DNA of 64,000 nt, from NCBI GenBank assembly GCA_964035575.1, contig OZ037898.1:1240001-1304000 (forward strand), written 5' to 3'. This document shows, piece after piece, positions 23,401 through 32,358 of the stretch (position 1 is its first letter; every line of letters begins with the position of its first letter). Source of the stretch: Rhynchopus sp. YZ270_cl-10. Taxonomy: Eukaryota; Euglenozoa; Diplonemea; Diplonemida; Diplonemidae. The position numbers were made by a program, and so were the translations under genes. The notes under the pieces are model-generated. The model was not told the DNA's origin and did not search any database. It saw only the letters and a program-made list of their open reading frames with translations.

Positions 23401-24196
23401 ACTGGGATATTGCCCGTGTGTCCAAAAGTGATTTTTGGGGCCTTAGGACCCCGGAGAATCCATTTAACGGTCGTTTTTGCACCGGAAAGACCTATCTAGT
23501 ACCCAAAAATCGAATTTTCATATTTTTGAAAAAGTGACCAAAAATCGACTTTTTTTGGTAACATTGTATGGCATAAATTATTCTACATAATGTGTGATGC
23601 TCGAATAAAAACTTACGACCCCATAATGTACTCGGAACTCACCCATGTAATTGTTGAGAAAAAAAAACTTTCCGAAAAAATGAAATTTCAACCCGAATAT
23701 GCACATTTGGGTCATTTTACGGCTATGTAGGTCATTTTGTATGTGTTTTCCGATTATATAGGTGATTAGGATATGTGTGATGCTCAGATTAAATCGTAAG
23801 ACCCCGCAATTGACTCAAATGTGCCCAAAAAACCTATATACCCAAGATTATTAACTTTTCCAGCATATTGGACATCCTTAGGTATGGTTATAAGCCATGA
23901 TACGGCTATTGCTGGAAAAATAACCGTAAATTGTGGTTGGTATTGATTTCAGAAATTATGTGATGCTTAGATCATGCCATAGACGCTTTTAATGGATTCA
24001 TATGAGCTCATACTACCCATATACCCCTTCAGAAGCCCCTTTTGACTCTTATGAATATCCTTATATAGGCTTCCACTTGTGCAGAACCTTCTCAGTGTAC
24101 AAGATGTTAGGTACAAAAAAACCATCATATTTTTTACACTACTGGCATGCTTCCCAGGACACGTCTGTACTCAGAACGTTGTAGAGAAAAAAGGCA
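20463..24196. other. Gene-free repetitive stretch of the left arm
   Basis: No gene seen. It holds A/T-rich sequence with poly-A and poly-T words, G/C-run palindromes (one perfect hairpin built on GGGGGCCC at about 21643-21685), and degenerate copies of a repeat recognised by GACCCCGCAATTGACTCA (for example about 23800). Open frames here are short and mirror-copied in the right arm. 23960-24180 contains divergent SL-spacer sequence. Confidence 0.7.
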
Positions 24197-24312
24197 ACCA
24201 ACGATTTCTAAAGCTACAGTTTCTGTACTTCATTGGTATGGAAGCATGAAGATTATATTCTTCTCACACAACTTTGTCAAAACATGGCCAGTTTCGAAAG
24301 AGACTGGCCTTT
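24197..24312 (+). ncRNA. SL RNA: Spliced-leader RNA, left arm copy 1
   Basis: SL RNA donates its capped 5' exon to nuclear mRNAs by trans-splicing. The 39-nt exon (24197-24235) starts ACCAACGATTT and ends TTCATTG, followed by the donor GTATGG. An AACTTTGTC Sm-like site and a GGCCAGTTTCGAAAGAGACTGGCC-type 3' hairpin lead into six T. The GCTTCCC box starts at 24149, 48 bp before +1, which also sets the start. Confidence 0.93.
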
Positions 24313-24634
24313 TTTACGTTAGCATCACCTTCTGCAAACCCCAAAAAACACACATGATTCCCATCACACACAAGTGCTTGCTGCAACCCATTTGTATATC
24401 GCCTGCAAAACCATGTGTGCAACCATTTGTGGCACTGGTACCACATATACCCCTTCAGAAACCACTGTTGACTCTTATGAATATGCTTGTGTAAGCCTCT
24501 CACCTAAGCATATTCTGTGCAGACCCTTCCCAGTGACCAATAGGTTAGGTACGAAAAAGCGACCATATTTAGGACACTGGAAGAAGGCTTACCAGTTCAC
24601 GTTGGAGCTTAGAACATTGTAGAGAAAAAAGGCA

Positions 24635-24748
24635 ACCAACGATTTCTAAAGCTACAGTTTCTGTACTTCATTGGTATGGAAGCATGAAGATTACTCTTCT
24701 CACACAACTTTGTCAAACATGGCCAGCCTCGAAAGAGACTGGCCTTTT
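24635..24748 (+). ncRNA. SL RNA: Spliced-leader RNA, left arm copy 2
   Basis: Exon identical to copy 1. The hairpin stem carries the GGCCAGCCTC variant with CTGGCC kept. The box at 24587 reads GCTTACC, again 48 bp before +1. Confidence 0.92.
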
Positions 24749-25072
24749 TTACGTTAGCACGATTGTCTTTGTGCACAAGAAGCAAACCCAAAAACACACC
24801 CAATTCACACCTGACCTAATGCACAAGTGCTTACTGCACCCCATTTTTATATCGCCTGCAAAACCATATTTGTGACACTTGTTCCCCTTCAGAAGCCACT
24901 GTTGACTCTGTCGAATATCCTTCTGTAGTAGTGATCACACTTAAGGATATTTTTATGTAGAACCTTCACAGTGACCAAGATGTCAGGTACGAAAAAGCAA
25001 CCGTATTATAGACATTGGCAGAAGGCTTCCCAGAACAAGTGGGTACCTAGAACATTGTAGAGAAAAAGGGCA

Positions 25073-25129
25073 ACCAACGATTTCTAAAGCTACAGTTTCT
25101 GTACTTCATTGGTATGGAAGCATGAAGAT
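25073..25129 (+). pseudogene. Truncated spliced-leader RNA gene, left arm copy 3
   Basis: The exon, donor and first intron bases are intact, but after GCATGAAGAT the sequence jumps to CACCTTCTGC, the spacer normally found after a full SL gene. The Sm-like site, 3' hairpin and T-run are absent. The promoter box (GCTTCCC at 25025, 48 bp upstream) is intact, so a non-functional RNA could still be made. Confidence 0.88.
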
Positions 25130-25421
25130 CACCTTCTGCAAACCCAAAAAACACACATGATTCCCATGTTCTTCGAATATTTTGGTGATTAGGATATGTG
25201 TAATGCTCAGATTATATTGTACGACCACGCAATTGACTCAAATGAGCCCAAATATCCCGTATTCCCAAGATTTTTGGACTTTCGAGCACATTGGGCATCC
25301 TTAGGTATGTTTATAAGCCACTCTACGGCTATGTTAGAAAAAAAACCCACCATAATAATGATACATATGGCATGATTCCCAGAACATGTTGGCACTTAGA
25401 ACATTGTAGAGAAAAAGGGCA

Positions 25422-25536
25422 ACCAACGATTTCTAAAGCTACAGTTTCTGTACTTCATTGGTATGGAAGCATGAAGATTATTCTTCACACACACTTTGTC
25501 AAAACATGGCCAGCCTCGAAAGAGACTGGCCTTTTT
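25422..25536 (+). ncRNA. SL RNA: Spliced-leader RNA, left arm copy 4
   Basis: Full copy. The box at 25374 reads GATTCCC. A small deletion gives ATTCTTCACACACACTTTG before the Sm-like site. Hairpin and T6 are present. Confidence 0.92.
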
Positions 25537-25618
25537 TACGTTAACACGATCGTCTTGTGCACAAGAAGCAAAAAAACCCACACAACAACAGCAGAAGTTT
25601 AGAACCACATTCAGACCC

Positions 25619-25651
25619 TGACCCAACTCCAACAAGGGGCCCCTGTCTTGT
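25619..25651 (+). promoter_or_regulatory. Class II upstream box of U6
   Basis: TGACCCAACTCCAAC, then AAGGGGCC, then CCTGTCTTGT. The same two outer halves occur upstream of SRP RNA and RNA-A at the same distance. The inner part partly base-pairs (CAAG/CTTG), making an imperfect palindrome. Confidence 0.7.
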
Positions 25652-25674
25652 CAACCACCTTGTGCATATATACT

Positions 25675-25779
25675 GGACCCCAGAAATGGGACATCCGTTA
25701 AAATTGGATCGATACAGAGAAGATTAGCATGGTCCCTGCGCAAGGATGACACGCATTAATCGAGAAAGTATCAACTTTT
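25675..25779 (+). ncRNA. U6: U6 snRNA, left arm
   Basis: Catalytic snRNA of the spliceosome. A 5' CCCA-GAAA-TGGG stem-loop is followed by the ACAGAGA box (25714) and GATTAGCATGG, then CCTGCGCAAGGATGACACGC, which pairs with U4 and forms the internal stem-loop. It ends in a T9 Pol III terminator. The 33-bp class II box lies at 25619-25651, 23 bp upstream. Confidence 0.96.
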
Positions 25780-25992
25780 TTTTTGTCCCCCGGATCACAC
25801 GTATTTTTTACACTGGTGTCTTCTTCATGCTTCCCAGGCCAACACATATGTGCAGACAACCCATCATACACAGGTGGCAAGTGGCTGGCTACAGTAACCC
25901 ATATTGGTTGCAAAAAACGACCATCTTTTTAATGCTGCTGGTATGCTTCCCAGCTCATATACATGTAGAAAGCTGTGTAGAGAAAAAGAGCA

Positions 25993-26107
25993 ACCAACGA
26001 TTTCTAAAGCTACAGTTTCTGTACTTCATTGGTATGGAAGCATGAAGATTATTCTTCTCACACCACTTTGTCAAAACATGGCCAGTTTCGAAAGAGACTG
26101 GCCTTTT
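25993..26107 (+). ncRNA. SL RNA: Spliced-leader RNA, left arm copy 5
   Basis: Full copy, lying between U6 and SRP RNA. The box GCTTCCC at 25945 is 48 bp before +1. The spacer before the exon reads TGTGTAGAGAAAAAGAG rather than the usual CATTGTAGAG. Confidence 0.92.
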
Positions 26108-26204
26108 TTACGTTACCACGCTTGTCTTTGTGTGTCTTTGTGCAAAGCAAAAAAAAAAAGAACACACACAAGAAGTGGGGATCTTCAAAACCACGTTTTT
26201 GACC

Positions 26205-26237
26205 TGACCCACCTCCAACTAGACAACCCTGTCTTGT
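26205..26237 (+). promoter_or_regulatory. Class II upstream box of SRP RNA
   Basis: TGACCCACCTCCAAC, then TAGACAAC, then CCTGTCTTGT, ending 23 bp before the SRP RNA start. Confidence 0.7.
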
Positions 26238-26260
26238 ATTCCGACAATATGGTATCTATT

Positions 26261-26574
26261 GAGCCGGGATGTGTTGGCTGCATCCTGAAACCCCTAGCTT
26301 CTGGGGGGGCAAGCTTCTCCAGAACTGGGCACTCTTTGAGGTGGACCAAAGGCACCTTCAACTTCTGTGTTGATGTGTTGTCCGTGTTAGTCTACTGTCC
26401 TGTTTGCGGCCTTGGTGTAAACCAGGGCAACAATCAGAGTGAAATGGGGTGAACCGGGCCAGGCTGGTCTCACAGAGCAGCTCATAACTCCTGCAGTGGA
26501 CAGTTCAAGGATCGCAGCACAGAGCAGAGTGAGGGTGTTTCCAACTCAATGGCTTGAACTGGAGAAGCGTTTCT
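26261..26574 (+). ncRNA. SRP RNA: SRP (7SL) RNA, left arm
   Basis: RNA scaffold of the signal recognition particle. The 5' domain starts GAGCCGGGATGTGTTGGC. The long helix is visible as GCTTCTCCAG (26311) pairing with CTGGAGAAGC (26559). The S-domain signature GGTGAACCGGGCCAGG is at 26448-26463, followed by AGAGCAGCTCATAACTCC, as in helix 8 of eukaryotic SRP RNAs. Length about 314 nt, ending in TTTCTTTTT. The class II box lies directly upstream. Confidence 0.9.
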
Positions 26575-26738
26575 TTTTCCATGTGAGCAGCATTGTTTCC
26601 ACATCACCATGCACATGTGTTGTTGATCCACCACCACGTTGCCCATACCATTCCAACCCTATCAATCACCACATTATTCAACAGTGACATGCTTACCAGT
26701 ACATGTTGGTGCTCAGAACATTGTAGAGAAAAAAGGCA

Positions 26739-26853
26739 ACCAACGATTTCTAAAGCTACAGTTTCTGTACTTCATTGGTATGGAAGCATGAAGATTACTT
26801 CTTCTCACACAACTTTGTCAAACATGGCCAGTTTCGAAAGAGACTGGCCTTTT
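26739..26853 (+). ncRNA. SL RNA: Spliced-leader RNA, left arm copy 6
   Basis: Full copy between SRP RNA and RNA-A. The box at 26691 reads GCTTACC, 48 bp before +1. Confidence 0.92.
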
Positions 26854-26926
26854 TTACGTTACCACAAGAAAAATCATCCACACATACAGTTCATGTACAA
26901 AGTGTACACAACCATGTGTGTCCCCC

Positions 26927-26959
26927 TGACCCACCTCCAACAAGACAACCCTGTCTTGT
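26927..26959 (+). promoter_or_regulatory. Class II upstream box of RNA-A
   Basis: TGACCCACCTCCAAC, then AAGACAAC, then CCTGTCTTGT. It predicts a transcript start at about 26983 if the 23-bp spacing of U6 and SRP RNA holds. Confidence 0.65.
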
Positions 26960-26982
26960 TTTCCCATACTCTCCATACGTTT

Positions 26983-27311
26983 GGGTGCTAAGTTAGTGTG
27001 CTACTTCGAAACCAAACAACTCGTTCAGCAAAGCTAAAACTTGAAAAGATCTTTCTCTATTAGAAAATTCTTTACAATTTTTATGATGCGGTCCTGCTGT
27101 TGGGCCTGATGTGGCCCAAAGGCGGAACTACTTTCATATGATGTAAATCCCGTACGTTCGTACAGAATATTACCCATGATGATTATTCTTACATTAGCGT
27201 GTAACACTAATTCTGACTGCGTTCTATTTCACACTTCAAATATTAGAACTGGATGTGGGGCTGCCAGTTTACTGGTGGTCCCGATCCAGCACACAACGCA
27301 AGCACCCTTTT
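26983..27311 (+). ncRNA. RNA-A: unassigned Pol III-type RNA of about 330 nt, left arm
   Basis: No known family recognised. Support comes from the class II box 23 bp upstream and from a strong 3' hairpin (CTGGAT ... GCCAGTTTACTGG ... ATCCAG, 27249-27288). A T6 run (27308) follows, and the block is conserved in five copies. Internal hairpins include GGGCCTGATGTGGCCC (27102) and CGTACGTTCGTACAG (27152). RNase MRP/P RNA or another housekeeping Pol III RNA is possible; I could not find their conserved cores. Confidence 0.5.
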
Positions 27312-27379
27312 TTATATTACCCCACCCAGCACCCTCCCTGTGTCTGTGTTGTTGCCTAAAAAAGCATCACCTTTTACAG

Positions 27380-27496
27380 GCTTCCTTGCAGGGAGTATTC
27401 GGTCAAGTGATAGTGATAAAGAATGACAGGGGCGAGTTTTCTCGTGAAATGCTTTGAAGCCTCTGACATTGAGAGGCTCGCTCCGACCTCTGTTTT
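27380..27496 (+). ncRNA. RNA-B: possible small RNA, left arm
   Basis: A weak call. A CCCTCCCTG box at 27332 sits 48 bp upstream, as for the Sm-type genes. The block ends in a hairpin (AGCCTCTGACATTGAGAGGCT, 27458) followed by T5. It is conserved in five copies, but the box is degenerate in the others. It could instead be a 3' extension of RNA-A or a spacer. Confidence 0.25.
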
Positions 27497-27589
27497 TAAT
27501 AACCCGGAATCACAGCGGTAACCACTGTGTATGTATGGTATGTATGGTATGTTGCCTTTGTGTGTGTTTGTTTTTGTTTTGTTAAAAAA

Positions 27590-27779
27590 GAGGGTATGCC
27601 ACTCCTGGATGTTGTGCAGCTCCAGGGCAACATGTGTGAACGGACCAGGTTGCCCTGGCGACCCGTCACCCCAATGAGAAATTGCGTTAATATCATCAGT
27701 GCACAAGGCACTGTATCAGATATTAAGCTGATAAGAACAGATAATACACTTGATCTTAGCCAAAAGGCCGAGAAGGTAT
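27590..27779 (-). ncRNA. U2: U2 snRNA, palindrome spacer
   Basis: Recognises the intron branch point. The 5' end reads ATACCTTCTCGGCC, then TTTTGGCTAAGATCAAGTG, TATTATCTGTTCTTATCAGC and AATATCTGATAC. 3' stem-loops GGGCAACCTGG...GTTGCCC and the terminal CTGGAG...CTCCTGG-type helix follow. The upstream box at 27827 has drifted (TCTTCCC), spacing still 48 bp. It faces RNA-A/RNA-B convergently. Confidence 0.92.
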
Positions 27780-27920
27780 GACCTCTTTTTAGTCCATACC
27801 AAATTCGACACACATGTATAGGGAAGAATGGTGGTGATCAATCTTACTAGGAAACAACAAGGCAAGCAGATCACACCCATGTCACAGGGAACATGGTGAT
27901 GATCAATCTTATTAGTAAAA

Positions 27921-28066
27921 ACAAGGCCGCCGAAGCAGCTACACAAATTGCCAATGTGGCAACGCCGAAGCGGCCCATGGCGGGAATTGGGTAGTTTTCA
28001 ACCAGCAATCTCTCCACAGCGTCCCTATTTGGTCATTGCTTATGGAATTATCCCGAGCGCAAGAAT
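27921..28066 (-). ncRNA. U4: U4 snRNA, palindrome spacer
   Basis: Chaperones U6 in the tri-snRNP. The 5' CTTGCGC pairs with U6 GCGCAAG. ATTGCTGGTTGAAAAC is the classic stem I/central region. CATTGGCAATTTGTG is the 3' hairpin flank plus Sm site, then the GTAGCTGCTTCGGCGGCC terminal hairpin. The box is ACTTCCC at 28114, 48 bp from +1. Confidence 0.92.
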
Positions 28067-28227
28067 ACCTCCTTTTCTCCCAGTCCTGTCACAAAGCTAT
28101 GTCAACAGGGAAGTGTGTTGGGGTGGTAACATAAAGACACCACGTAAAGCTAACACACCAAAACTACCACTACCAATGTGCCTCCCTGTAGACATCTGTG
28201 CAGCCGATAGGTGGAACAAACAAGGGC

Positions 28228-28409
28228 AAGACTGTACTCTACACAGGATCTGTTTTTGAGTGCATTCGTGTTGAAGATTGTTTTCTTCGGCACAAGACCA
28301 AAGCTGGATGATGACATAGGTTGGGCATGTGCAGCATGAGCACTTGCGATGATTGTCACATACTTCTTGTATTGTTTTGTCTCTCCCCTGTATGGCGCAG
28401 GGAAGAGTA
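28228..28409 (+). ncRNA. U3: U3 snoRNA, palindrome spacer
   Basis: Guides early pre-rRNA cleavage. The 5' end AAGACTGTACTCTACACAGG with GGATC resembles box A of U3. A 10-bp hairpin (GTGTTGAAGA/TCTTCGGCAC) follows, then the hinge ACAAGACCAAAGC, a C'-like GGATGATGA, a B-like TGAGCACTTG and a C-like GATGATTG. A 3' hairpin CTCTCCCCTG...CAGGGAAGAG ends it. A canonical box D is not obvious and the 3' end is uncertain. The box GCCTCCC at 28180 is 48 bp upstream. Confidence 0.7.
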
Positions 28410-28582
28410 CCAGGCACAGCCCTTCCACTTACAGCTTGTTTTTAAGAAAAACCCTAAAAAAGGCTTCACATGACTTTTTTCACCTTCAAGGACATCTTGA
28501 TCGATAGTTACCTCACTATCCTCGCTATCAACACGCTTCCACGTGTAGCAAAGTGCATACAGCAATAGAACAAAACAGAGCC

Positions 28583-28697
28583 ATATCACGGTTCTTGCCC
28601 ATATCGAACTCATCTTTCGCCTTTTACTAAAGATGACCGTGGGTAAGAGCCACTAAGTGAAAGCATAATTTTTGAAGGGGCCTTTGTGTCTCATCTG
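28583..28697 (+). ncRNA. U5: U5 snRNA, palindrome spacer
   Basis: Aligns exons in the spliceosome. The invariant loop CGCCTTTTACTAAAGATG is at about 28618. It is flanked by the GGTTCTTGCCC/GGGTAAGAGCC stem, with an AATTTTTGA Sm site at 28667. The +1 ATATCACGG is set by the GCTTCC box at 28535, 48 bp upstream. Confidence 0.9.
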
Positions 28698-28775
28698 TTT
28701 TTAAGTCTTGACAACCACTACGCTTCCCTGAAGGTGTTGGAGTTTCGCATGTTGTTAAACTCAGCTAGAGGTTAC

Positions 28776-28891
28776 ATACCTTACTGGTGTCTGACCTGAT
28801 CAACAAGGGCGTCGACACACCAGTGGCCCTTGCATTGCACTGCGCAGGGGATACTGGTGGCACTAGCTTCGGCTGGCTTGCACAGTGAAAT
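28776..28891 (+). pseudogene. U1 snRNA truncated at the inverted-repeat breakpoint
   Basis: 5' end ATACCTTACTGG, then the stem-loop with the U1-type CATTGCACT loop, identical to the intact copy at 50726-50880. After CACAGTGAAAT the sequence switches to CCTAAAAAACCTGG and then to U2 3'-flank sequence. The Sm site and terminal hairpin are therefore lost and this RNA should not form a snRNP. Confidence 0.85.
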
Positions 28892-28991
28892 CCTAAAAAA
28901 CCTGGAAAACAAAAACAAACACACAAAGGCAACATATCATACATACCATACATACCATACATACACAGTGGTTACCGGTAAGGGTTATTAA

Positions 28992-29107
28992 AAACAGAGG
29001 TCGGAGCGAGCCTCTCAATGTCAGAGGCTTCAAAGCATTTCACGAGAAAACTCGCCCCTGTCCTTCTTCATCACTATCACTTGACCGAACACTCCCCACA
29101 AGGAAGC
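28992..29107 (-). ncRNA. RNA-B copy, right arm
   Basis: Same terminal hairpin and T5. The upstream box is changed to CCCCCCC, which weakens the case for its own promoter. Confidence 0.22.
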
Positions 29108-29178
29108 CTGTAAAAGGTGATGCTTTTTTAGGCAACAACACAGACACAGGGGGGGTACTGGGTGGGGTAATATAAAAA

Positions 29179-29501
29179 AGGGTGCTTGCGTTGTGTGCTG
29201 GATCGGGACCACCAGTAAACTGGCAGCCCCACATCCAGTTCTAATATTTGAAGTGTGAAATAGAACGCAGTCAGAATTAGTGTTACACGCTAATGTAAGA
29301 ATAATCATCATGGGTAATATTCTGTACGAACGTACGGGATTTACATCATATGAAAGTGGTTCCGCCTTGGGCCATATCAGGCCCACAGCAGGACACATCA
29401 TAAAAATTGTAAAGAATTTTCTGATAAGAAAGGTCTTTTCAAGTTTTAGCTGTTGCTGAACGAGTTGTTTGGTTTCGAAGTAGCACACTAACTTAGCACC
29501 C
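29179..29501 (-). ncRNA. RNA-A copy, right arm
   Basis: Class II box at 29525-29557. The terminal hairpin and T6 are preserved. Confidence 0.5.
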
Positions 29502-29629
29502 AAACATAGGGAGAGTATGGGAAAACAAGACAGGGTTGTCTTGTTGGAGGTGGGTCAGGGTGACACACACACCTGTGCACTTTGTACATGCATCATATGT
29601 GTGAATGTTTTTTCTCATGGTGACGTAAA

Positions 29630-29744
29630 AAAGGCCAGTCTCTTTCGAGGCTGGCCATGTTTGACAAAGTTGTGTGAGAAGAATATAATCTTCATGCTTC
29701 CATACCAATGAAGTACAGAAACTGTAGCTTTAGAAATCGTTGGT
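29630..29744 (-). ncRNA. SL RNA: Spliced-leader RNA, right arm copy 1
   Basis: Full exon, donor and hairpin. The upstream region reads TTAAGAAAAAGGGC and the box has drifted to GTTTACC. Confidence 0.9.
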
Positions 29745-29908
29745 TGCCCTTTTTCTTAACATTGCTCTAAGCACCAACATGTGCTGGTAAACATGCCACT
29801 TGTGGTGAATAATGTGGGTAGGAATGGTCTGGGCAACGTGGTGGGGTGTATCAACAACACATGTGTATGGTGATGTGGAAACAATGTTCACATGGAAAAA
29901 TGTAAAAA

Positions 29909-30222
29909 AGAAACGCTTCTCCAGTTCAAGCCATTGAGTTGGAAACACCCTCACTCTGCTCTGTGCTGCGATCCTTGAACTGTCCACTGCAGGAGTTATG
30001 AGCTGCTCTGTGAGACCAGCCTGGCCCGGTTCACCCCATTTCACTCTGATTGTTGCCCTGGTTTACACCAAGGCCGCAAACAGGACAGTAGACTAACACG
30101 GACAACACATCAACACAGAAGTTGAAGGTGCCTTTGGTCCACCTCAAAGAGTGCCCAGTTCTGGAGAAGCTTGCCCCCCCAGAAGCTAGGGGTTTCAGGA
30201 TGCAGCCAACACATCCCGGCTC
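29909..30222 (-). ncRNA. SRP RNA: SRP RNA, right arm
   Basis: Same signature and helix. Class II box at 30246-30278. The 3' run is interrupted (CTTTTTTAC). Confidence 0.9.
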
Positions 30223-30373
30223 AATAGATACCATATTGTCGGAATACAAGACAGGGTTGTCTAGTTGGAGGTGGGTCAGGTCAAAAACGTGGTTTTGAAG
30301 ATCCTCACTTCTTGTGTGTGTGTTTTTTTTTTGCTTTGCACAAAGACACACAAAGACAATCATGCTAACGTAA

Positions 30374-30488
30374 AAAAGGCCAGTCTCTTTCGAAACCGGC
30401 CATGTTTTGACAAAGTTGTGTGAGAAGAGTAATCTTCATGCTTCCATACCAATGAAGTACAGAAACTGTAGCTTTAGAAATCGTTGGT
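30374..30488 (-). ncRNA. SL RNA: Spliced-leader RNA, right arm copy 2
   Basis: Full copy between U6 and SRP RNA. The hairpin carries GGCCGGTTTC against CTGGCC, a G-T pair. Confidence 0.92.
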
Positions 30489-30707
30489 TGCTCTTTTTCT
30501 CTACACAGCTTTCGACATGTATATGCTCAGGGAAGCATGCCAGTAGCATAAACCATATGGTCGTTTTTTGAAACCAATATTTCAATGGGTCACTGCAGCC
30601 TGCCACTTGCCACCTGTGTATGATGGGTTGTCTGCACATATGTGTTGGTCTGGGAAGCATGAAGAAGACACCAGTGTAAAAAATACGTGTGATCCGGGGG
30701 ACAAAAA

Positions 30708-30812
30708 AAAAGTTGATACTTTCTCGATTAATGCGTGTCATCCTTGCGCAGGGACCATGCTAATCTTCTCTGTATCGATCCAATTTTAACGGATGTCCCA
30801 TTTCTGGGGTCC
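30708..30812 (-). ncRNA. U6: U6 snRNA, right arm
   Basis: Identical core to the left copy. Class II box at 30836-30868; T9 terminator. Confidence 0.96.
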
Positions 30813-30952
30813 AGTATATGTGCACAAGGTGGTTGACAAGACAGGGGCCCCTTGTTGGAGTTGGGTCAGGGTCTGAATGTGGTTCTAAACTTCTGCTGTT
30901 GTTGTGTGGGTTTTTTTTGCTTCTTGTGCACAAGACGATCGTGTTAACGTAA

Positions 30953-31067
30953 AAAAGGCCAGTCTCTTTCGAAACTGGCCATGTTTTGACAAAGTTGTGT
31001 GAGAAGAATAATCTTCATGCTTCCATACCAATGAAGTACAGAAACTGTAGCTTTAGAAATCGTTGGT
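30953..31067 (-). ncRNA. SL RNA: Spliced-leader RNA, right arm copy 3
   Basis: Full copy, partner of left copy 4. The exon is unchanged. Confidence 0.92.
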
Positions 31068-31370
31068 TGCCCTTTTTCTCTACAATGTTCTAAGTGCCAA
31101 CATGTCCTGGGAATCATGCCATATGTATCATTATTATGGTGGGTTTTTTTTCTAACATAGCCGTAGAGTGGCTTATAAACATACCTAAGGATGCCCAATG
31201 TGCTCGAAAGTCCAAAAATCTTGGGAATACGGGATATTTGGGCTCATTTGAGTCAATTGCGTGGTCGTACAATTTAATCTGAGCATTACACATATCCTAA
31301 TCACCAAAATATTCGAAGAACATGGGAATCATGTGTGTTTTTTGGGTTTGCACAAGGTGATGTTAACGTA

Positions 31371-31486
31371 AAAAAGGCCAGTCTCTTTCGAAACTGGCCA
31401 TGTTTTGACAAAGTTGTGTGAAGAATATAATCTTCATGCTTCCATACCAATGAAGTACAGAAACTGTAGCTTTAGAAATCGTTGGT
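31371..31486 (-). ncRNA. SL RNA: Spliced-leader RNA, right arm copy 4
   Basis: Full copy, and the intact partner of the truncated left copy 3. Confidence 0.92.
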
Positions 31487-31805
31487 TGCCCTTTTTCTCT
31501 ACAATGTTCTAGGTACCCACTTGTTCTGGGAAGCCTTCTGCCAATGTCTATAATACGGTTGCTTTTTCGTACCTGACATCTTGGTCACTGTGAAGGTTCT
31601 ACATAAAAATATCCTTAAGTGTGATCCTACAGAAGGATATTCGACAGAGTCAACAGTGGCTTCTGAAGGGGAACAAGTGTCACAAATATGGTTTTGCAGG
31701 CGATTTAAAAATGGGGTGCAGTAAGCACTTGTGCATTAGGTCAGGTGTGAATTGGGTGTGTTTTTGGGTTTGCTTCTTGTGCACAAAGACAATCGTGCTA
31801 ACGTA

Positions 31806-31920
31806 AAAAAGGCCAGTCTCTTTCGAGGCTGGCCATGTTTGACAAAGTTGTGTGTGAAGAATAATCTTCATGCTTCCATACCAATGAAGTACAGAAACTG
31901 TAGCTTTAGAAATCGTTGGT
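31806..31920 (-). ncRNA. SL RNA: Spliced-leader RNA, right arm copy 5
   Basis: Full copy with the GGCCAGCCTC hairpin variant. Confidence 0.92.
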
Positions 31921-32241
31921 TGCCTTTTTTCTCTACAATGTTCTAAGCTCCAACGTGAACTGGTAAGCCTTCTTCCAGTGTCCTAAATATGGTCGCTTTT
32001 TCGTACCTAACCTATTGGTCACTGGGAAGGGTCTGCACAGAATATGCTTAGGTGAGAGGCTTACACAAGTATATTCATAAGAGTCAACAATGGTTTCTGA
32101 AGGGGTATATGTGGTACCAGTGCCACAAATGGTTGCACACATGGTTTTGCAGGCAATATACAAATGGGTTGCAGCAAGCACTTGTGTGTGATGGGAATCA
32201 TGTGTGTTTTTTGGGGTTTGCAGAAGGTGATGCTAACGTAA

Positions 32242-32358
32242 AAAAGGCCAGTCTCTTTCGAAACTGGCCATGTTTTGACAAAGTTGTGTGAGAAGAATAT
32301 AATCTTCATGCTTCCATACCAATGAAGTACAGAAACTGTAGCTTTAGAAATCGTTGGT
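32242..32358 (-). ncRNA. SL RNA: Spliced-leader RNA, right arm copy 6
   Basis: Full copy, outermost SL gene of the right arm. The GCTTCCC box is intact. Confidence 0.92.

Larger units (their letters stand above)
19756..27580 (+). repeat. Left arm of a giant inverted repeat (about 7.8 kb)
   Basis: Its reverse complement is found at 28911-36800. Sums of mirrored coordinates are near-constant in blocks (about 56556 at the outer end, 56483-56491 at the inner end), so the arms differ only by small indels, including one partly deleted SL gene. It carries, from outside in: satellite, a gene-free region, six SL genes, U6, SRP RNA, RNA-A and RNA-B. Confidence 0.92.

Noticed and set aside
25904-26452. 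182-codon frame
   Set aside because: It overlaps an SL gene and the SRP RNA; not a protein gene.
28375-28410. A second U4 starting at GGCGCAGGG
   Set aside because: GCGCAGGG is complementary to U6, but it is one side of the 3' hairpin of U3; real U4 genes with the full consensus are present.
29030-29503. 157-codon frame recurring in several units
   Set aside because: It lies across RNA-A/RNA-B; repeated presence reflects duplication of RNA genes.
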